The notes under the pieces: generated by a model
What the model saw: the letters and a program-made list of their open reading frames with translations, nothing else
Told to the model about the DNA's origin: nothing
Databases searched by the model: none
Made by a program: the position numbers and the translations under genes
Part shown: positions 39,447-42,090 of the stretch, piece by piece
Position numbering within the stretch: position 1 is the first letter of the stretch
Layout: each line of letters opens with the position of its first letter
NCBI GenBank assembly: GCA_017415775.1
Contig: JAFQFC010000052.1
Coordinates: 1-42,090 of the forward strand
Length of the DNA stretch: 42,090 bases
Source of the DNA: Oscillospiraceae bacterium
Lineage (GTDB): Bacteria > Bacillota > Clostridia > Oscillospirales > Oscillospiraceae
Reading direction: 5' to 3'

Positions 39447-39886
39447 AGGCCTTCATACCTCCTTCGGATGTCTGCAAAACACCGCCGGGAAACGTAGTCC
39501 CGGTAGCCGCAGCGGAACACGGCATCCACGCCGCCGCTGAACGCCGCATCGAATCGGACGATGCGGTGCTCGTTGGCAAGGGTGGACTTGTTGATGCGGA
39601 TAAAATAGGAGGGCAGCACTGCCTCCAGATCACGAAGCCGATCCTGCAGCCGGTAGTGGGTGCCGTGGGCGTCGATGGCCACCACCTTCCGGTCGAGAAC
39701 GGTGATGCACTCAATGTCCTGAAGGGCCAGACGACGCATCTCGTCCTCCCGGTAGCCCAGCAGGCTGTCGGTTCCGGAATGGCGGAAAACCAGATCTTCA
39801 ATCTGCTGTGTCAGGGAGGAGGGGGCATGAACGATGGCAACGATCTCCTCTTCCGCCTCTTTGTCAATGATGAGCTTGTACTTCAT
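39443..39886 (-). CDS. LytTR DNA-binding regulator
   Basis: A 147-residue protein. The C-terminal ~100 residues form a LytTR domain: ALQDIECITVLDRKVVAIDAHGTHYRLQDRLRDLEAVLP followed by FIRINKSTLANEHRIVRF and a basic end (YVSRRCFADIRRRY). There is no receiver domain. A short N-terminal region replaces it. It belongs to the LytTR/DUF3021 pair and probably controls the ABC-2 transporter genes upstream. Confidence 0.88.
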   Translation of the reverse strand: MKYKLIIDKEAEEEIVAIVHAPSSLTQQIEDLVFRHSGTDSLLGYREDEMRRLALQDIECITVLDRKVVAIDAHGTHYRLQDRLRDLEAVLPSYFIRINKSTLANEHRIVRFDAAFSGGVDAVFRCGYRDYVSRRCFADIRRRYEGL

Positions 39887-39898
39887 CGCATCAAATCC

Positions 39899-40630
39899 TT
39901 ACTGTTTTTTCATTTGTCGCAGGAAGCAGAACACAGCTGCTGCCGTTGCCGCTGCACTGTATAAAAGGATGGGCAGCACGTGGGTGGCAGCAAGGCGAAA
40001 ATCTCCGCTGCACAAGGCCCGTTCCAACTCCACCGCATGCACGAAGGGCAGGATGTGGGCCACCGCTTCAAAGGCACCGCCGACGAGACTTAAATCAAAC
40101 CAAACGCCGGAAAGCCACGCCGAAAGATTGGTCAGCAAAGCGCCGCAGATGCCACCTACCTGCTTGACGTTCAGAAGGCTTCCGCACAGAAGACCCAGCG
40201 CAATGTTAAAAACGGCCATGGGAAGACTTCCAATGACAGCATAAACAATGTTGAGGCTGACCGTCAAGCCCAAAGGGATGGAAAAAAGATAGCAGATCAC
40301 CGTCTGGCCGATGGCAATGGGCAGGAGCGGCAGCATGTAGCCCAAGATAAAGTCAATGCCTGTCAGAGGCGTGGTATAGAGCCGCTGCAAAAGGGCACTT
40401 TCCCGATCCTTGGCCACGAGGGTGGCCGAGAACAGGGTCATAAAGGAAAGGCCGAACACGGTGATGCCCGGTGCCAGCGTGTCGATTTCGAAGAGATGCA
40501 CCGGGATGTTGGCCTGTATGGCGCTCAACAGCACCAGCAGCACCAGCGGGAAGCCCAGCCCGAAGGCCAGATTGAGGGGATCACGCAGGATTTCTCTGGC
40601 GCACCGCCTGGCAAATGTCAGCATTCTCAT
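39899..40630 (-). CDS. ABC-2 type permease
   Basis: A 243-residue protein with six hydrophobic segments and the N-terminal RRCAREILRDPLNLAFGLGFPL typical of ABC-2 permeases. The cytosolic element VAKDRESALLQRLYTTPLTGIDFILGYML is the usual coupling helix region. Its ATG overlaps the ATPase stop by 4 bases. With the ATPase it forms an exporter, perhaps for a drug, peptide or lipid. Confidence 0.88.
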   Translation of the reverse strand: MRMLTFARRCAREILRDPLNLAFGLGFPLVLLVLLSAIQANIPVHLFEIDTLAPGITVFGLSFMTLFSATLVAKDRESALLQRLYTTPLTGIDFILGYMLPLLPIAIGQTVICYLFSIPLGLTVSLNIVYAVIGSLPMAVFNIALGLLCGSLLNVKQVGGICGALLTNLSAWLSGVWFDLSLVGGAFEAVAHILPFVHAVELERALCSGDFRLAATHVLPILLYSAAATAAAVFCFLRQMKKQ

Positions 40631-41355
40631 ACCGTCTCCTCCTTGACAATGGCAACAAAGGCCGCTTCAAAGTCGTTGGTTCCGGCCTTGCGCTTTAGTT
40701 CGTCCACCGTGCCGACGGCCAGCAAGCGTCCGCTTTTCATGATGCCGATGCGGTCGGACAGGGCCTCGGCTTCCTCCATGTAGTGGGTGGTGAGAATGAT
40801 GGTCACCTTCCCCTTCAAACGGCGGATGGCGTCCCACAGGTCGTGCCGTGCAATGACGTCCAGCCCCAGGGTCGGTTCGTCCAGAAACAGGATCTGCGGC
40901 TCGCTGATGAGGGCCATAGCGATGCTGAGCCGCCGCTGCCAGCCGCCAGACAGCTTGCCGGCCTTGCGCTGCAAAACGGCGCCCAGTCCAAACTGTGCGG
41001 AGAGTTCGCTGATTTTTTGCCTCGTTTTTTCTTTGGAAAACCCGTGGATGCCGCAGATCAGCGCCAGGTTTTCCTCTGCGGACAGGTTCGGTGCAACGGC
41101 CGTCTCCTGCGGCGATACGCCGATGAGCTGCTTCACCCGTGCCGCCTCTCCCGTGATGCTGTGCCCGCCTACCACGGCGTTCCCCGCCGTGGGCCGAGTC
41201 AGACAGGAGAGCATCTTGATGGCGGTGGTTTTTCCTGCACCGTTGACGCCCAGCAGGGAAAAGAGCTCCCCCTGCCGGATCTCCAGCTCCAGATGATCCA
41301 CGGCAGTCAGATGTTTGTATCGCTTGGTCAGGCCAAAGGTTTCAATTGCCTGCAT
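40627..41355 (-). CDS. ABC transporter ATP-binding protein
   Basis: A 242-residue ATPase: Walker A GVNGAGKTTAIKML, Q-loop IGVSPQETAVAPNLSAEENL, signature LSGGWQRRLS (Trp in place of Gln), Walker B ILFLDEPTLGLD and switch His in ILTTHYMEEAEALSDR. GGAGG lies 9 bases before the ATG. It is the first gene of the ABC-LytTR-DUF3021 operon. A -10 box TATGAT (minus strand, 41394-41389) precedes it without a good -35 box, which suggests activator control. Confidence 0.92.
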   Translation of the reverse strand: MQAIETFGLTKRYKHLTAVDHLELEIRQGELFSLLGVNGAGKTTAIKMLSCLTRPTAGNAVVGGHSITGEAARVKQLIGVSPQETAVAPNLSAEENLALICGIHGFSKEKTRQKISELSAQFGLGAVLQRKAGKLSGGWQRRLSIAMALISEPQILFLDEPTLGLDVIARHDLWDAIRRLKGKVTIILTTHYMEEAEALSDRIGIMKSGRLLAVGTVDELKRKAGTNDFEAAFVAIVKEETV

Positions 41356-41464
41356 GTCTGTCAGCCTCCTTTTTTCTTTACGGGGGCCATCATAGCAAAG
41401 AAAAGGGTGGATGTGCGGCGTTTTGTCTCTTCGGTCGTTTTCGCTGCCTGAACGGTTGAGGCAT

Positions 41465-41495
41465 AAAAATGGGCCGCAGGCATTGCCTGCGGCCC
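41465..41495 (-). terminator. Terminator of groEL
   Basis: Stem GGGCCGCAGGC / GCCTGCGGCCC with a 3-base loop and minus-strand tail ATTTTTATGC, 16 bases after the groEL stop. Confidence 0.85.
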
Positions 41496-41511
41496 TTTTG
41501 GGTGAACTCGA

Positions 41512-42090
41512 TCAATACATACCGCCCATGCCCATGTCGGGAGCGGGGGCGACGGGAGCGGGAGGCTCGGGCTTGTCGGCCACCAGAGACTCGGTGGTCA
41601 GCACCATGCCGGAAACGGAAGCGGCGTTCTCCAGAGCGCTGCGGGTCACCTTGGCGGGATCCACGATGCCGGCGGAAATCATGTCGCAGTACACTTCCTT
41701 GTAGGCGTCGAAGCCGTAGCCGGCCACGCCGCTGCTGCGGACCTTCTCCAGCACCACGCTGCCGTCGATGCCGGCGTTGGCGGCGATCTGACGGATGGGC
41801 TCCTCCAGAGCCTTGGCCACGATCTTCACGCCGGTCTTCTCGTCACCCTCCACGGTTTCCAGCAGAGCAGCGACGGCGGGGATGGCGTTGACATAGATGG
41901 TACCGCCGCCGGCCACGATGCCTTCTTCCACGGCGGCCTTGGTGGCGTTCAGGGCGTCCTCGATGCGCAGCTTCTTCTCCTTCCTCTCGGTCTCGGTGGC
42001 AGCACCGACCTTGATGACAGCCACACCGCCGGCCATCTTGGCCAGACGCTCCTGCAGCTTCTCCTTGTCGTACTCACTGGTGGTGATGCC
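41512..42090 (-). CDS. groL: Chaperonin GroEL (partial, C-terminal 192 residues)
   Basis: The 5' part lies beyond the window. The visible region starts [30 protein letters not shown] and contains the equatorial domain [40 protein letters not shown] and the GGM-type tail MGMGGMY. The last residues are the flexible C-terminal tail of GroEL. Its ribosome site and start are not seen; in most Firmicutes groES precedes it. Confidence 0.96.
   Translation of the reverse strand, partial: GITTSEYDKEKLQERLAKMAGGVAVIKVGAATETERKEKKLRIEDALNATKAAVEEGIVAGGGTIYVNAIPAVAALLETVEGDEKTGVKIVAKALEEPIRQIAANAGIDGSVVLEKVRSSGVAGYGFDAYKEVYCDMISAGIVDPAKVTRSALENAASVSGMVLTTESLVADKPEPPAPVAPAPDMGMGGMY

Noticed and set aside
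38263-39801. A 512-codon minus-strand frame across EcsC, DUF3021 and LytTR genes
   Set aside because: It joins shadow frames of one opposite and two same-strand genes and crosses a strong terminator.
41419-41441. Two CGTTTT repeats upstream of the ABC-LytTR operon as a LytTR site
   Set aside because: The spacing is 17 bases; LytTR sites usually repeat at about 21-22 bases, and the motif is short.

Overview
The window looks like a gene-dense, fairly GC-rich chromosome segment of a Gram-positive anaerobe of the class Clostridia, most likely Oscillospiraceae or a relative. The evidence is family content: a MurT/GatD lipid II amidation pair, GlpP, DegV, EcsC, an NhaC pair, a YtrA-type GntR regulator and a LytTR/DUF3021 pair, together with strong AGGAGG ribosome sites, sigma-A type promoters and many short hairpin terminators. 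The assignment is inference from gene families; no rRNA gene is present. No prophage, insertion sequence or CRISPR array was found.

Layout. 1-195: two minus-strand terminators and a possible gene remnant. 196-4852: a CapD/FlaA1-like nucleotide-sugar dehydratase, an NhaC antiporter and a sugar-transfer ATP-grasp protein. 4937-10906 (minus): metallophosphoesterase, mnmG, murT, gatD and alr, so cell-wall precursor amidation and D-alanine supply are linked to a tRNA modification gene. 11056-15395 (minus): a glycerol-3-phosphate oxidation operon (glpA-like, glpB-like, DUF1667, glpP, DUF1461 membrane protein) whose leader carries a terminator hairpin just before the first gene, as expected for GlpP antitermination. 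15637-17455: a KdpD/KdpE-like two-component pair without kdpFABC. 17599-21560: a GntR-controlled ABC system (regulator, two unfamiliar membrane proteins, ATPase, large membrane-anchored extracytoplasmic protein) with two palindromic operators over its promoter. 21832-23523: a second NhaC antiporter with codon use unlike its neighbours.

23634-29051: a small membrane protein with an alanine/ornithine racemase-family enzyme, a response regulator/histidine kinase/DegV operon with phased TTGA repeats at its promoter, and an EamA exporter. 29228-32256: a cysteine/enamine cluster (MalY-type lyase, RidA, and divergently a CyuA-type cysteine desulfidase). 32304-33476: a PlsC-like acyltransferase with a zinc ribbon; a perfect hairpin lies between its ribosome site and start codon. 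33622-35764: a lower-GC pair, a lipoprotein PIG-L deacetylase and an HGSNAT/DUF5009-like transmembrane acetyltransferase, bracketed by two identical 34-bp terminator copies. 35910-37589: a membrane-anchored amidase. 37717-38002: tRNA-Met, tRNA-Glu and tRNA-Val in one minus-strand transcript. 38167-41355: an EcsC protein and an ABC-2/LytTR/DUF3021 operon. 41512-42090: the 3' part of groEL.

The strongest leads for something undescribed are the deacetylase/acetyltransferase cassette with its duplicated terminator, the hairpin-bridged ribosome site, and the GntR-controlled ABC cluster with its unrecognised 503-residue surface protein. No gap between genes exceeds about 300 bases.
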